From Actinospineispora eucalypti (GTDB lineage: Bacteria; Actinomycetota; Actinomycetes; Mycobacteriales; Pseudonocardiaceae), in the NCBI GenBank assembly GCA_014208095.1, contig JACHMT010000001.1, positions 186,001 through 250,000 on the forward strand: a stretch of DNA of 64,000 bases, read 5' to 3'. The position numbers and the translations under genes are program-made. Each line of letters starts with the position of its first letter. Position 1 is the stretch's first letter. The notes under the pieces were generated by a model. The model made no database searches. It worked only from the letters and a program-made list of their open reading frames with translations, and had not been told where the DNA came from. Shown piece after piece: positions 49,019 through 56,465 of the stretch.

Positions 49019-50056
49019 GTGAACGCAGTGGACGACACGGAGGCGACGGCGACGTCGCTGACCTGCGGCGAATGCGCGCAGCCGGTAGTCGTCGGGGACC
49101 GGTTCTGCGAGGCCTGCGGTGCGGAGGTCGGGGTACGGCAGGGGGAGACCGAACCCGGTCTCCCGGTCTGCCCCGGTGGCGACCGCATCGCCGGGGAGGA
49201 GGAGTTCTGCCCGCACTGCGGGCTGCGCACACGCACCGCACTGGACCGGGTGGAGATCGACCTCGGCCCGCTGGCCGGGGTCAGCGACCGGGGCCATGCG
49301 CACGCGTTCAACGAGGACGCGATGGCCCTGGGCAGCCGGCAAGGCCTGGGCCGGATGGCCGCGGTGAGCGACGGTGTGTCCAGCAGCCGCACCTCCGAGT
49401 GCGCCGCCAGGGCCGCCGCATCCACCGCGTTGGAGGTGCTGCTCGCGGCGGGCGACAAGGCCGGCGGTGACTCCGTCGGGCGCGAAACTGGGCGCCCGAC
49501 AGATGCCGGCTCCGTCGGGCGCCAAAGTTTGCGGGCGGCGATGCAGGCGGCCATCGAGGCGGTGGCCGCCGAGGGCAGCGGCGAGTTCGACGACCCGGCG
49601 TGCACCCTGGTTGCCGCCTTCGTCGGCGAGTGCGGGGAGATCGACATCGGCTGGGTCGGGGACAGCCGGGCCTACTGGCTGGCCGAGACCGGCTCCCGGC
49701 GGTTGACCAGGGACCACTCCTGGGCGGCCGAGCTGCTCGACCCGGACGTGGACGAGGCCACCCTGCTCGCCGACCGGCGCGCGCACGTGCTCACCCGGTG
49801 GTTGGGCCCGATCGACGAGGCGCCGCCGGAACCGGGGTTCGTGGAGTTCCACCCGGACGGCCCCGGGGTGCTGCTGCTGTGCACCGACGGGCTGTGGAAC
49901 TACCTGCCGGAACCGGTCGAGCTGGCCGAGCTGGCGCTGGCCCCCGGCACGCCGGCCGAGCGGGCCGCCGCCCTCACCCGGTACGCGCTGGACGCCGGCG
50001 GCCGGGACAACATCACCGTGGTGCTGCTCCCGATCTCCCCGGAGGCCGAGTCGTGA
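49019..50056 (+). CDS. PP2C-family protein phosphatase with N-terminal zinc ribbons
   Basis: About 345 residues from GTG 49019; GTG 48977 and 48989 are in-frame alternatives, so the start is uncertain. Two zinc-ribbon pairs come first: CGECAQPVVVGDRFCEACG and a second with FCPHCG. The PP2C domain has the Mg/Mn ligands in AHAFNEDAMAL, MAAVSDGVSSS, GWVGDSRAYWL, LLLCTDGLWNY and GGRDNITVVLL, all intact. An insert (about residues 150-171) with a repeated GDSVGR/AGSVGRQ is encoded by a local repeat. It should remove phosphates placed by the upstream PknG-like kinase. Coupled to the VWA gene by GTGA. Confidence 0.92.
   Translation: MNAVDDTEATATSLTCGECAQPVVVGDRFCEACGAEVGVRQGETEPGLPVCPGGDRIAGEEEFCPHCGLRTRTALDRVEIDLGPLAGVSDRGHAHAFNEDAMALGSRQGLGRMAAVSDGVSSSRTSECAARAAASTALEVLLAAGDKAGGDSVGRETGRPTDAGSVGRQSLRAAMQAAIEAVAAEGSGEFDDPACTLVAAFVGECGEIDIGWVGDSRAYWLAETGSRRLTRDHSWAAELLDPDVDEATLLADRRAHVLTRWLGPIDEAPPEPGFVEFHPDGPGVLLLCTDGLWNYLPEPVELAELALAPGTPAERAAALTRYALDAGGRDNITVVLLPISPEAES
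49471..49528 (+). repeat. Forward-inverted-forward short repeat inside PP2C gene
   Basis: TCCGTCGGGCGC occurs at 49472 and 49511, and an inverted partner (CTGGGCGCCCGACA) lies between them at about 49488-49501. The element is in frame and placed in a loop of the phosphatase. It resembles the intergenic arrays in having inverted cores but uses another core sequence. Confidence 0.7.
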
Positions 50057-51348
50057 CGGAGCGGGAGTCGCCGTTCACCGTCACCGTGGACCTCAACCCG
50101 TACCTGGCCGAGGGCGCCACCGACGTGGACGCGATCGTCACGGTCACCGCCACCGACGCACTCGCCGCGCCCGACCCGGACGCGGTGGAGGTGCTGATCA
50201 TCGACTGCTCGGCCTCGATGACCGGCGAGAAGCTCGAGGCGGCCCGCCACGCCTGCGCCGCCGCGATCGCCGAGCTGCGCGACGGCGTGCACTTCGCCGT
50301 GGTCGAGGGCACGCACACCGCGATCCAGGTGTTCCCGGCCGGCGGTGGCACCGTGGCCGCCGATGACACCAGCCGCGCCGCCGCCGGCATGGCGATCGGG
50401 CAGCTGGTCGCGCACGGCGGCACCGCGATCGGTTCCTGGCTGCGGCTGGCCGCCCAGCTGGTCGACCGGCATCCCGGCGCGATCAAACACGCCATCCTGC
50501 TCACCGACGGGCACAACCAGCACGAGGACGAACCCACCTTCCGCGCGGCGCTCGACGCCTGCCGGGACCGGTTCGGCTGCGACTGCCGGGGGGTCGGCAC
50601 CGACTGGCGGGTGGCCGAGCTGCGCATGGTGACCAACGCCCTGCTGGGCAGCGTGGACATCGTGGCCGACCCCGACGACCTGGCCGCCGACTTCCGCGCG
50701 CTGATGGACGCGGCGATGGCCAAGGCGGTGCCCGAGGTCGCGCTGCGGCTGTGGACGCCGAAGGACGCCGCGGTGCGGTTCGTCAAGCAGGTCTCGCCGA
50801 GCATCGCCGACCTCACCGACCGGCGCACCGACCTGGACCCGCTGCGCGGCGAGTACCCGCTCGGGGCCTGGGGGGCGGAGAGCCGGGACTACCACGTCGG
50901 CGTGCGGGTGCCGGCCGGCGCCGTCGGTGAGGAGCGGCTGGCCGCGCGGTTCACGCTGGTCACCGGGCCTTCGGGGGAGACGCTGGGGTCGGGGCGGGCG
51001 GTGGTGAGCTGGACCGCCGACTCCACGTTGTCCACCCGGCTCAACCCGGCGGTGGCCGGGTACACCGGGCAGGCCGAGCTGGCCGAGGCGATCCAGGAGG
51101 GGCTGGCCGCGCGCAAGGCCGGCGACGAGCGCACCGCCACCGCGCGCCTGGGCCGGGCGGTCGCGCTGGCCGACGCGGCGGGCAACACGGAGACGGCCCG
51201 GCTGCTGGCCAAGGTGGTCGACGTGCTGGACGCGCCGACCGGCACGGTCCGGCTGCGCAAGGCGGTCGCCGCGGCGGACGAGATGACCCTGGACACCCGG
51301 TCCACCCGGACCGTCCGGGTCCGTGCCCGCCCGGAGGAGCCCGAGTGA
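50053..51348 (+). CDS. VWA-domain protein (TerY-like)
   Basis: A 431-residue protein with an N-terminal beta segment, then a von Willebrand A domain (about residues 45-235). The MIDAS motif is IIDCSASMTGEKLEAA (DxSxS about 52-56), with the later Thr in AHGGTAIGSWL and Asp in AILLTDGHNQH. A beta-rich middle (about 240-340) and a helical C-terminus (LAEAIQEGLAARKAGDERTATARLGRAVALAD) follow. It is cytosolic, with no signal peptide. A VWA protein next to a PP2C and kinase recalls the TerY-phosphorylation triad of stress-response loci; it may be the scaffold or substrate. Confidence 0.9.
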   Translation: MTERESPFTVTVDLNPYLAEGATDVDAIVTVTATDALAAPDPDAVEVLIIDCSASMTGEKLEAARHACAAAIAELRDGVHFAVVEGTHTAIQVFPAGGGTVAADDTSRAAAGMAIGQLVAHGGTAIGSWLRLAAQLVDRHPGAIKHAILLTDGHNQHEDEPTFRAALDACRDRFGCDCRGVGTDWRVAELRMVTNALLGSVDIVADPDDLAADFRALMDAAMAKAVPEVALRLWTPKDAAVRFVKQVSPSIADLTDRRTDLDPLRGEYPLGAWGAESRDYHVGVRVPAGAVGEERLAARFTLVTGPSGETLGSGRAVVSWTADSTLSTRLNPAVAGYTGQAELAEAIQEGLAARKAGDERTATARLGRAVALADAAGNTETARLLAKVVDVLDAPTGTVRLRKAVAAADEMTLDTRSTRTVRVRARPEEPE

Positions 51349-51371
51349 TCCGCCCGGAGGAGCCCGAGTGA
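51328..51371 (+). repeat. 21-bp direct duplication spanning the VWA/FHA gene junction
   Basis: CGCCCGGAGGAGCCCGAGTGA occurs twice, at 51328-51348 and 51351-51371 (23-bp period). The first copy encodes the last residues and stop of the VWA gene. The second supplies GGAGG and the GTG start of the next gene. Confidence 0.85.
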
Positions 51372-52057
51372 CCTGCCCGGACGGCCATACGTCGGCCAGC
51401 GAGGACTACTGCGACGTCTGCGGCGCGGCGATGTCCGGTCCGGACCCGGCCGCCGTCTCCCCCGTTCCCGCCGGGACGTGCGCGAACTGCGGCGCGCCGC
51501 TGGCCGGCCGGTTCTGCGAGGTCTGCGGGCACGACGCCACCGCGCCCGTCCCCGACCCGGCCGCACCGGACGCCGGGCCTTCCCCGACCCGGCTGGCTGC
51601 CGGGGCTTCCCCGGACCGGCCGGACGGGGCGCTGGTCGCGGTGGTCCGCGCCGACCGCGCCTGGTACGACGCCGTGCGGGAGCGTGGCGGCCCGGACGCG
51701 GGCGAGGTCGGTTTTCCGCCGTACTGCCCGGAACGGCGGTTCGCGCTGGTCGGTGACCGGTTGGCGATCGGCCGGCGCAGCCGCGGCCGGGGCACCCGGC
51801 CGGACATCGACCTGTCCGGCCCGCCGCTGGACCCGGGCATCTCCGCCCAGCAGGCGATGCTGCTCGGCGACCCGGACGGCGGCTGGCGGGTGGTCGACCT
51901 GGACTCCACCAACGGAACGGTGGTCGCCCGCGGCGGCTCGGCCGAGTTCGGCGAGCCCATCCCACCCGGCGAGCCGGTGGAGCTGGCCGGCGGCGACCGC
52001 ATCCACCTCGGCGCCTGGACGACCATCACGCTCACACGCGCCACATCAGCCACTTAG
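51368..52057 (+). CDS. Zinc-ribbon / FHA-domain protein
   Basis: A 229-residue protein from GTG 51368, with GGAGG seven bases upstream. Two zinc ribbons come first, CPDGHTSASEDYCDVCG (residues 3-19) and CANCGAPLAGRFCEVCG (about 38-54), then a Pro-rich linker and an FHA domain (about 130-229) with DRLAIGRRS, ISAQQAMLL and LDSTNGTVV. The FHA serine-x-x-His core is altered (His replaced by Gln in ISAQQ), while the Asn-Gly turn is kept. FHA domains bind phospho-Thr, so it is the likely reader of phosphorylation by the operon's kinase. Confidence 0.9.
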   Translation: MTCPDGHTSASEDYCDVCGAAMSGPDPAAVSPVPAGTCANCGAPLAGRFCEVCGHDATAPVPDPAAPDAGPSPTRLAAGASPDRPDGALVAVVRADRAWYDAVRERGGPDAGEVGFPPYCPERRFALVGDRLAIGRRSRGRGTRPDIDLSGPPLDPGISAQQAMLLGDPDGGWRVVDLDSTNGTVVARGGSAEFGEPIPPGEPVELAGGDRIHLGAWTTITLTRATSAT

Positions 52058-52096
52058 CGTGTTGTCTGGGTCACATTCGAGGCGCATCATCGTGGT

Positions 52097-52675
52097 ATGT
52101 CCAGCACCGGCGTGCACCGAGCGTCGCGGACCCGCGCGGCGCGGCCCGAGGCCAGCCACTCCGCGCTCAAGATGGGCGTGGTGCTGGTCATCTTCGTAGT
52201 GGTCGCCCTGGGCGGCTGGCTGGCCGCGATGATCTGGCAGGCGGCGAACGGGCCGGCCCCGGTGGCGCGGGGATCGGTGATCGTGCTGGCCGACGGGCAG
52301 GGCGTCGACCTGGACGTCTCCATGCCCGGTGCGATCGGTCCCGGCCCGAACGACCCGAGCGGTTCCGGCACCGCCGACCTGGCGACACGGTCGCGCGCCA
52401 CCGCGTTGGTGCTGAGTGCCGGCGCGCGGGCGGTCCGGCTGCCGGACGCCGCCACCGGCAGCGGGGAGGAGACCCCCGATCCGTGCACCGCGCTGGCCGA
52501 CTCGGCCTGGCCGCCGCCCGGGGCCGGTGTGTCCGGCCTGGACCGGATGGAGCGGGGCCAGCGCATCTGTGTGCGCACCAACGCCGGCAACCTGTCCCTG
52601 GTGACCATCGACCGGCCGTCCGACCCCAACTCCGGGGCGGTCGACCTGCACTACCTGACCTGGTCGGGTTACTAG
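52097..52675 (+). CDS. Single-pass membrane-anchored protein of unknown function
   Basis: A 192-residue protein. A basic N-terminal segment is followed by one transmembrane helix (about residues 26-50, MGVVLVIFVVVALGGWLAAMIWQ) and an extracytoplasmic domain with a Cys pair (PDPCTALADSAW and RICVRTNAGN) and TIDRPSDPNSGAVDLHYLTW, likely a small beta-domain. No family recognised. It stands 39 bp after the FHA gene but has its own weak start region. Confidence 0.65.
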   Translation: MSSTGVHRASRTRAARPEASHSALKMGVVLVIFVVVALGGWLAAMIWQAANGPAPVARGSVIVLADGQGVDLDVSMPGAIGPGPNDPSGSGTADLATRSRATALVLSAGARAVRLPDAATGSGEETPDPCTALADSAWPPPGAGVSGLDRMERGQRICVRTNAGNLSLVTIDRPSDPNSGAVDLHYLTWSGY

Positions 52676-52745
52676 AGTCGCCCTTCCGGTGGCATCCGGT
52701 CACTCTATGATTGGCGCCCACCATCGACACTGTGGAGCGCCTCGC

Positions 52746-53579
52746 TTGGTCAAGACGCCGTTTCAGTTCAACGACGAGCCGATGCCGGACCTCGCCGCGA
52801 AGCTTCGCTTCGACATTCCGCACTCGGCGCGCATCTACGACTACTGGCTAGGCGGCAAGAACAACTACCCGGTGGACCGGGCGGCCGGCGAGGCGGTGCG
52901 CGAGGCGTACCCGGAGGTGGTCCGGGCGGCCACCCAGGGGCGGCAGTTCCTCATCCGCACCGTCCGCCACGTGACCCGCGAGTGCGGCATCCGGCAGTAC
53001 CTCGACATCGGCACCGGGCTGCCCACCATGCAGAACACCCACGAGGTGGCCCAGGCGATCGCCCCGGAGACCCGGATCGTCTACGTGGACAACGACCCGC
53101 TGGTGCTGGTGCACGCCCGCGCGCTGCTCACCAACACCACGCCGGAAGGCGTCACCACCTACGCCGACGCGGACATCCACAACCCGGACCTGATCCTGGC
53201 CGACGCGCGAAACGTGCTGAACTTCAACGAGCCGATCGGCGTCATCATCATGAACGTGCTCGGCTACGTCACCGACTTCGACAAGGCCAAGGCCATCGTG
53301 GCCCGGATCATGGATGCCGTGCCATCGGGCAGCTACCTGCTGCTGCGCGACGCCACCGACACCAGCGACCAGATCCGCGAGGCGGTGCGCCGCTACGCCG
53401 CCGCCGGCACCACGCCTTACTCGCTGCGCAAGGTGGACGAGGTACGCGAGTTCTTCGACGGGTTGGAGCTGGTCGAGCCCGGCCTGGTCACCATCACCCA
53501 GTGGCGCCCGGACGAGCAGCACATCGGCGCCCCGCCCGCCCCCATCGACGGCTACGGCGGCGTCGCCCGCAAGCCCTAG
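52746..53579 (+). CDS. SAM-dependent methyltransferase, Methyltransf_19 (DUF574) family
   Basis: About 277 residues from TTG 52746, which has GGAG eight bases upstream; ATG 52782 is the alternative. Family landmarks are HSARIYDYWLGGKNNYPVDRAAGEAV (about residues 25-50), QYLDIGTGLPTMQNTHEVAQ (SAM loop), IVYVDNDPLVLVHARALL, ILADARNVLNFNEPIGVIIMNVLGYV and WRPDEQ at the end. These actinobacteria-specific methyltransferases are numerous in this order; substrates are largely unknown. Followed by a hairpin terminator. Confidence 0.92.
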   Translation: MVKTPFQFNDEPMPDLAAKLRFDIPHSARIYDYWLGGKNNYPVDRAAGEAVREAYPEVVRAATQGRQFLIRTVRHVTRECGIRQYLDIGTGLPTMQNTHEVAQAIAPETRIVYVDNDPLVLVHARALLTNTTPEGVTTYADADIHNPDLILADARNVLNFNEPIGVIIMNVLGYVTDFDKAKAIVARIMDAVPSGSYLLLRDATDTSDQIREAVRRYAAAGTTPYSLRKVDEVREFFDGLELVEPGLVTITQWRPDEQHIGAPPAPIDGYGGVARKP

Positions 53580-53598
53580 CGCCGAATGCGCTGGCCGA

Positions 53599-53622
53599 GC
53601 ACGCGCCCAGTTAGGCGCGTGC
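53599..53622. terminator. Hairpin terminator between convergent genes
   Basis: GCACGCGCC (53599-53607) and GGCGCGTGC (53614-53622) pair perfectly around a 6-nt loop. Weaker outer pairing involves the GCGCCGAAT / ATTCAGCGCC flanks. It lies 19 bp from each convergent stop codon. Confidence 0.75.
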
Positions 53623-53640
53623 GGGAGATTCAGCGCCGAG

Positions 53641-54231
53641 CTAGCCGGTACGGGCCAGCAGCGCCCGCATCACACCCTCCGCCGCCACATGCGCCTTCCG
53701 GCACATCAACTCATGCGAAGCCCCCGGCAACTTCCCGTATTCGCTGGTCAACCCGGCCCAGATGCCCTGGCCGGCGGCAACGTCAACCCGGACCATGCAC
53801 GCTTCGTCCGGATCGAAGCCGCCCGATTCGCTGTCCAGAGCGGGGAATCCCGCAACAGTGGTCACTTCCGCGCCCTCCTCTGCGATGTAGTCCGTGACTG
53901 GTCTGTCCGGTACGACCCAGACCTCGAGGGTCAGGATTGGGCGCGCGGAAGTGTCCGACCATTCGCATGAGGATGCTGAGGTCTGCACCGTGTTGGGCTT
54001 GCGTCGGCGTTGTTCGGTCCCAACCCCGAGCTCGGCAAGGAGACCGCTGGTGACCAGCGTGCATGGGTCGATCCCGTCCACCCGTACCTCCCGGGGTCGG
54101 GAGGGAAAGGCAACGGAGGGCGGCCGAGCCACTGACGGGGTGGGCGATGGCGGTACTGGCTCGGTTGAGCACGCGGTGATCCCGCTGAGCAGCAGAGTTA
54201 GCGCGGCAATCGTGGTAAGGCGAATTCTCAC
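53641..54231 (-). CDS. DUF3558-type lipoprotein
   Basis: A 196-residue lipoprotein. MRIRLTTIAALTLLLSGITAC is a clear lipobox signal (Cys 21). A Pro/Ser linker follows, then the DUF3558 pattern: VDGIDPCTLVTSGLLAELGV with the first Cys, SSCEWSD with the second, and EACMVRVDVAAGQGIWA with a third. DUF3558 proteins are abundant, poorly understood cell-envelope lipoproteins of Pseudonocardiales and mycobacteria. It overlaps the upstream small gene by 4 bp. Confidence 0.88.
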   Translation of the reverse strand: MRIRLTTIAALTLLLSGITACSTEPVPPSPTPSVARPPSVAFPSRPREVRVDGIDPCTLVTSGLLAELGVGTEQRRRKPNTVQTSASSCEWSDTSARPILTLEVWVVPDRPVTDYIAEEGAEVTTVAGFPALDSESGGFDPDEACMVRVDVAAGQGIWAGLTSEYGKLPGASHELMCRKAHVAAEGVMRALLARTG

Positions 54232-54605
54232 AACCGCTGCTCCTGGGCCGGTTGATTAAACGAGGCTCTGATCTGACCCTCGGTGTAACCGTAGTTGCGG
54301 GCGATCTTCTCCAACGACCTGCCGGCGGCCTCGAGTTGCTCGCCGTAGTCCCGAGCCTGCCGCAGTTCGTGGTCGATCCGGCGATTGAATGCTCTTGCGG
54401 CGTCGATCGAAAGCGGGTCCCCACCGCAGAGGCCGACGTAGCTTCTGTCGGACTGGAGACTTCGAAGGAACTCGCGGATTCGAGCGGCTTCGTCTAGGAA
54501 CACTTTGCGGACCTTGAGGATGTTGTCCGGGTTGACCTGTAGGCGGACGTTGTTGATGGCCGCCTGGACGCGTTCCGGCCGGGCGCCGTCCCCGATCAGC
54601 TCCAT
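54228..54605 (-). CDS. Small helical protein coupled to the DUF3558 lipoprotein
   Basis: A 125-residue mostly helical protein (VQAAINNVRLQVNPDNILKVRKVFLDEAARIREFLRSL...YGEQLEAAGRSLEKIARNYGYTEGQI) ending close to the lipoprotein start, with ATGA overlap. Length, hairpin-like helices and genetic pairing with DUF3558 recall WXG100/ESX-type secreted proteins of this order, but there is no WxG motif. One Cys pair is absent. Function unknown. Confidence 0.7.
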   Translation of the reverse strand: MELIGDGARPERVQAAINNVRLQVNPDNILKVRKVFLDEAARIREFLRSLQSDRSYVGLCGGDPLSIDAARAFNRRIDHELRQARDYGEQLEAAGRSLEKIARNYGYTEGQIRASFNQPAQEQRL

Positions 54606-54660
54606 AGCTGGTCACGGTAGCGCCCGGCCAGAACACAAATGCCCTAAACGACAGAATCTA

Positions 54661-54795
54661 GAGCACCCGGCGAATGAGGGATCCGGCTCGCGGCGCTGTC
54701 CTCACCCACCCCGGCGGCTTTGCCGCCGTGCCGTCCCCCCGGGGCGGCGCCTCGCTCGCCGCTCCCTGATCGAATCCCTCACTCGCCGGGTGCTC
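54661..54795. repeat. 22-bp inverted repeat flanking a hairpin-rich spacer
   Basis: The arms 54661-54682 and 54774-54795 are reverse complements with one mismatch (a possible G-U pair). The right arm GAATCCCTCACTCGCCGGGTGC matches the core used inside the kinase and DHA2 genes (GAATCCCCGACTCGCCG). The spacer contains further hairpins such as GGCGGCTTTGCCGCC. It follows the MauE/HTTM-like gene, whose TGA stop (54794-54796) starts in the right arm. Confidence 0.8.
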
Positions 54796-55681
54796 AGCGG
54801 CGCCAGAAGAGCAGCAGCTGGGGCAGCCGGTCCAGGTCGAACCACGGCACGAAGGAGATGCCGGACAGCTGGTAGCGGAACCGGATGCCCATGATGACCT
54901 TGATGCCCCAGTGCATGCCGAACGTGTTCACCGCCCAGATCCGGCCCAGCCGGCGGTTCAGCAGGCCCAGCGGGGCGAGCAGCTCCAGGGCCAGCGAGCC
55001 GACCGCGAACGCGGTGAACAGGCCGCGGTACGGGTAGAGCTTGTAGGCGGTCGGCTCGGCCCGCGAGCCGTAGACCTCCTTGCGGATGCCGTCCATGGCC
55101 ACCTGGCGGCGCAGCCCGTCGCCCTTGGCCCAGCCCCAACCGCTCGGCCCGACCACCTTGGCGATGCCGGCGAGCAGGTAGGTGAGGGTGGAGGCGGCGT
55201 TCATCAGCTGCAGCGGCCAGCCGTAGCGGGGGTGTGGCTCCGGCCTGGCCCGGCCGGCCAGCGAGTCCAGGGATACCGCGTCGGCGGACCGCGCGGCGCC
55301 CAGTACCAGGGTGTGCAGGACCAGCGTGTTGTCGCTGTGGAAGATCATTGACCAGGAGTTGCGGTAGGACAGCGTCCACAGCAGCAGCGCCGCGTGAGCC
55401 TTGCCGACCACCCGGTGCCCGCTACCCAGCGTGAACAGCGCGGTGCTGACCATGGTGGCGTCGTTGAGGCGGTCGGCGATGTTCGGCGGGATCGGCTTGG
55501 TCAGCACCCGGCACGGTCCGACCGGCTTGAACAGGGCCGGGTCGGTGCGGTTCACGCGGCGGAACATGTTCCGCCGCTTATTCAGGTAGTACAGCGTGTA
55601 CCCGCCGATGATCGCGCGGACCAGGCCGAGGCGGGCCGCGGGCGTGGCCGCCCCGAGGACTTCCCGCGCGGAGATCTTCAC
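54794..55681 (-). CDS. HTTM-like / DoxX-type integral membrane protein
   Basis: A 295-residue protein from GTG 55681, overlapping the preceding gene by GTGA. It has about six to seven hydrophobic segments interspersed with conserved polar parts: LVRAIIGGYTLYYLNKRRNMFRRV, SYRNSWSMIFHSDNTLVLHTLVLGAA, YGWPLQLMNAASTLTYLLAGIAKV and PYRGLFTAFAVGSLALELLAP. This pattern matches bacterial HTTM (vitamin-K-dependent carboxylase-like) proteins. Activity unknown. It works presumably with the 192-residue membrane-anchored partner encoded just upstream. Confidence 0.75.
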   Translation of the reverse strand: MKISAREVLGAATPAARLGLVRAIIGGYTLYYLNKRRNMFRRVNRTDPALFKPVGPCRVLTKPIPPNIADRLNDATMVSTALFTLGSGHRVVGKAHAALLLWTLSYRNSWSMIFHSDNTLVLHTLVLGAARSADAVSLDSLAGRARPEPHPRYGWPLQLMNAASTLTYLLAGIAKVVGPSGWGWAKGDGLRRQVAMDGIRKEVYGSRAEPTAYKLYPYRGLFTAFAVGSLALELLAPLGLLNRRLGRIWAVNTFGMHWGIKVIMGIRFRYQLSGISFVPWFDLDRLPQLLLFWRR

Positions 55682-56256
55682 TTGGCCACTCCGTTCCGCG
55701 TTGACACCCGGCTCACCACTGCCTGGCGCTTGCCGCCGTTCGCGGCGGCGGGCGGGACGATACCGTCGGGCGCGGGCGTCGGGCGAAGTACCTCGGCCTC
55801 CGCCAGCACCTCTTCCGACTCGGCCTTCATCTCCCGGTTGAGCATGCATTCGTCCAGGTCGAACACGCCCTGGATGATCTGCACCCGCTCCGCGTCGGGG
55901 AACCGCTCGTCGGCGGCCACCCGGGCCGCGACCACCTTGACGAACTCGCCGACCTGGCCGCCGTCGATCACTCGCTTCAGCTGCCGGCGCACCTGGTTGA
56001 GCCCGCCGCTGCCGAGCAGCTTGCTGGGGATGTAGTAGCGGGATCCGTCGGCCCGGATGCCGACGGTGAAACGCACCGGGTGGGCGCGCGGGCGCTTGTC
56101 GCTGAACATCGGGTAGTAGGACAGCGGGAAGCCGTCCTTGCGATCATCTTTCGGCCGCCAGTTCTGCCAGACTGGATACATGATCGCGCTCAGCATGCCG
56201 ATCGCCAACGCCGCCGCCACGCCACGTTCGCGTGGCTCCCATTCGTACCCGCTCAC
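55678..56256 (-). CDS. Membrane-anchored partner of the HTTM-like protein
   Basis: A 192-residue protein from GTG 56256. One N-terminal transmembrane helix (about residues 13-30, VAAALAIGMLSAIMYPVW) is followed by FPLSYYPMFSDKRP and a soluble domain (HPVRFTVGIRADGSRYYIPSKLLGSGGLNQVRRQLKRVI). The motif SYYPMFS preceding a small beta domain is often seen next to HTTM genes. The tail is acidic and Pro-rich. It is translationally coupled to the downstream HTTM-like gene. Confidence 0.75.
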   Translation of the reverse strand: MSGYEWEPRERGVAAALAIGMLSAIMYPVWQNWRPKDDRKDGFPLSYYPMFSDKRPRAHPVRFTVGIRADGSRYYIPSKLLGSGGLNQVRRQLKRVIDGGQVGEFVKVVAARVAADERFPDAERVQIIQGVFDLDECMLNREMKAESEEVLAEAEVLRPTPAPDGIVPPAAANGGKRQAVVSRVSTRNGVAK

Positions 56257-56465
56257 TCCACACCTACCATGGATGCTTTAACGGCTGACTAGTTCTCAGG
56301 GTTGGTTGGCTCGACCAAGGGTCACCCGATCGGGCCTTTTGAGTGACTGTTCGAACACTCAGCGCAGTCGGTTACAGTCCAGTTTTAGTCTATGAATGAG
56401 CTGTGGACACGGCCGCGGCGGGTCGTGCACACCAGGTCCAATGCCGGTGGTTCGGGAGGTATTTC

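Noticed and set aside
53580..53640. A further 22-nt array between convergent genes
   Set aside because: There is one good 9-bp hairpin, but I could not align repeated cores at 22-nt spacing; called a plain terminator.
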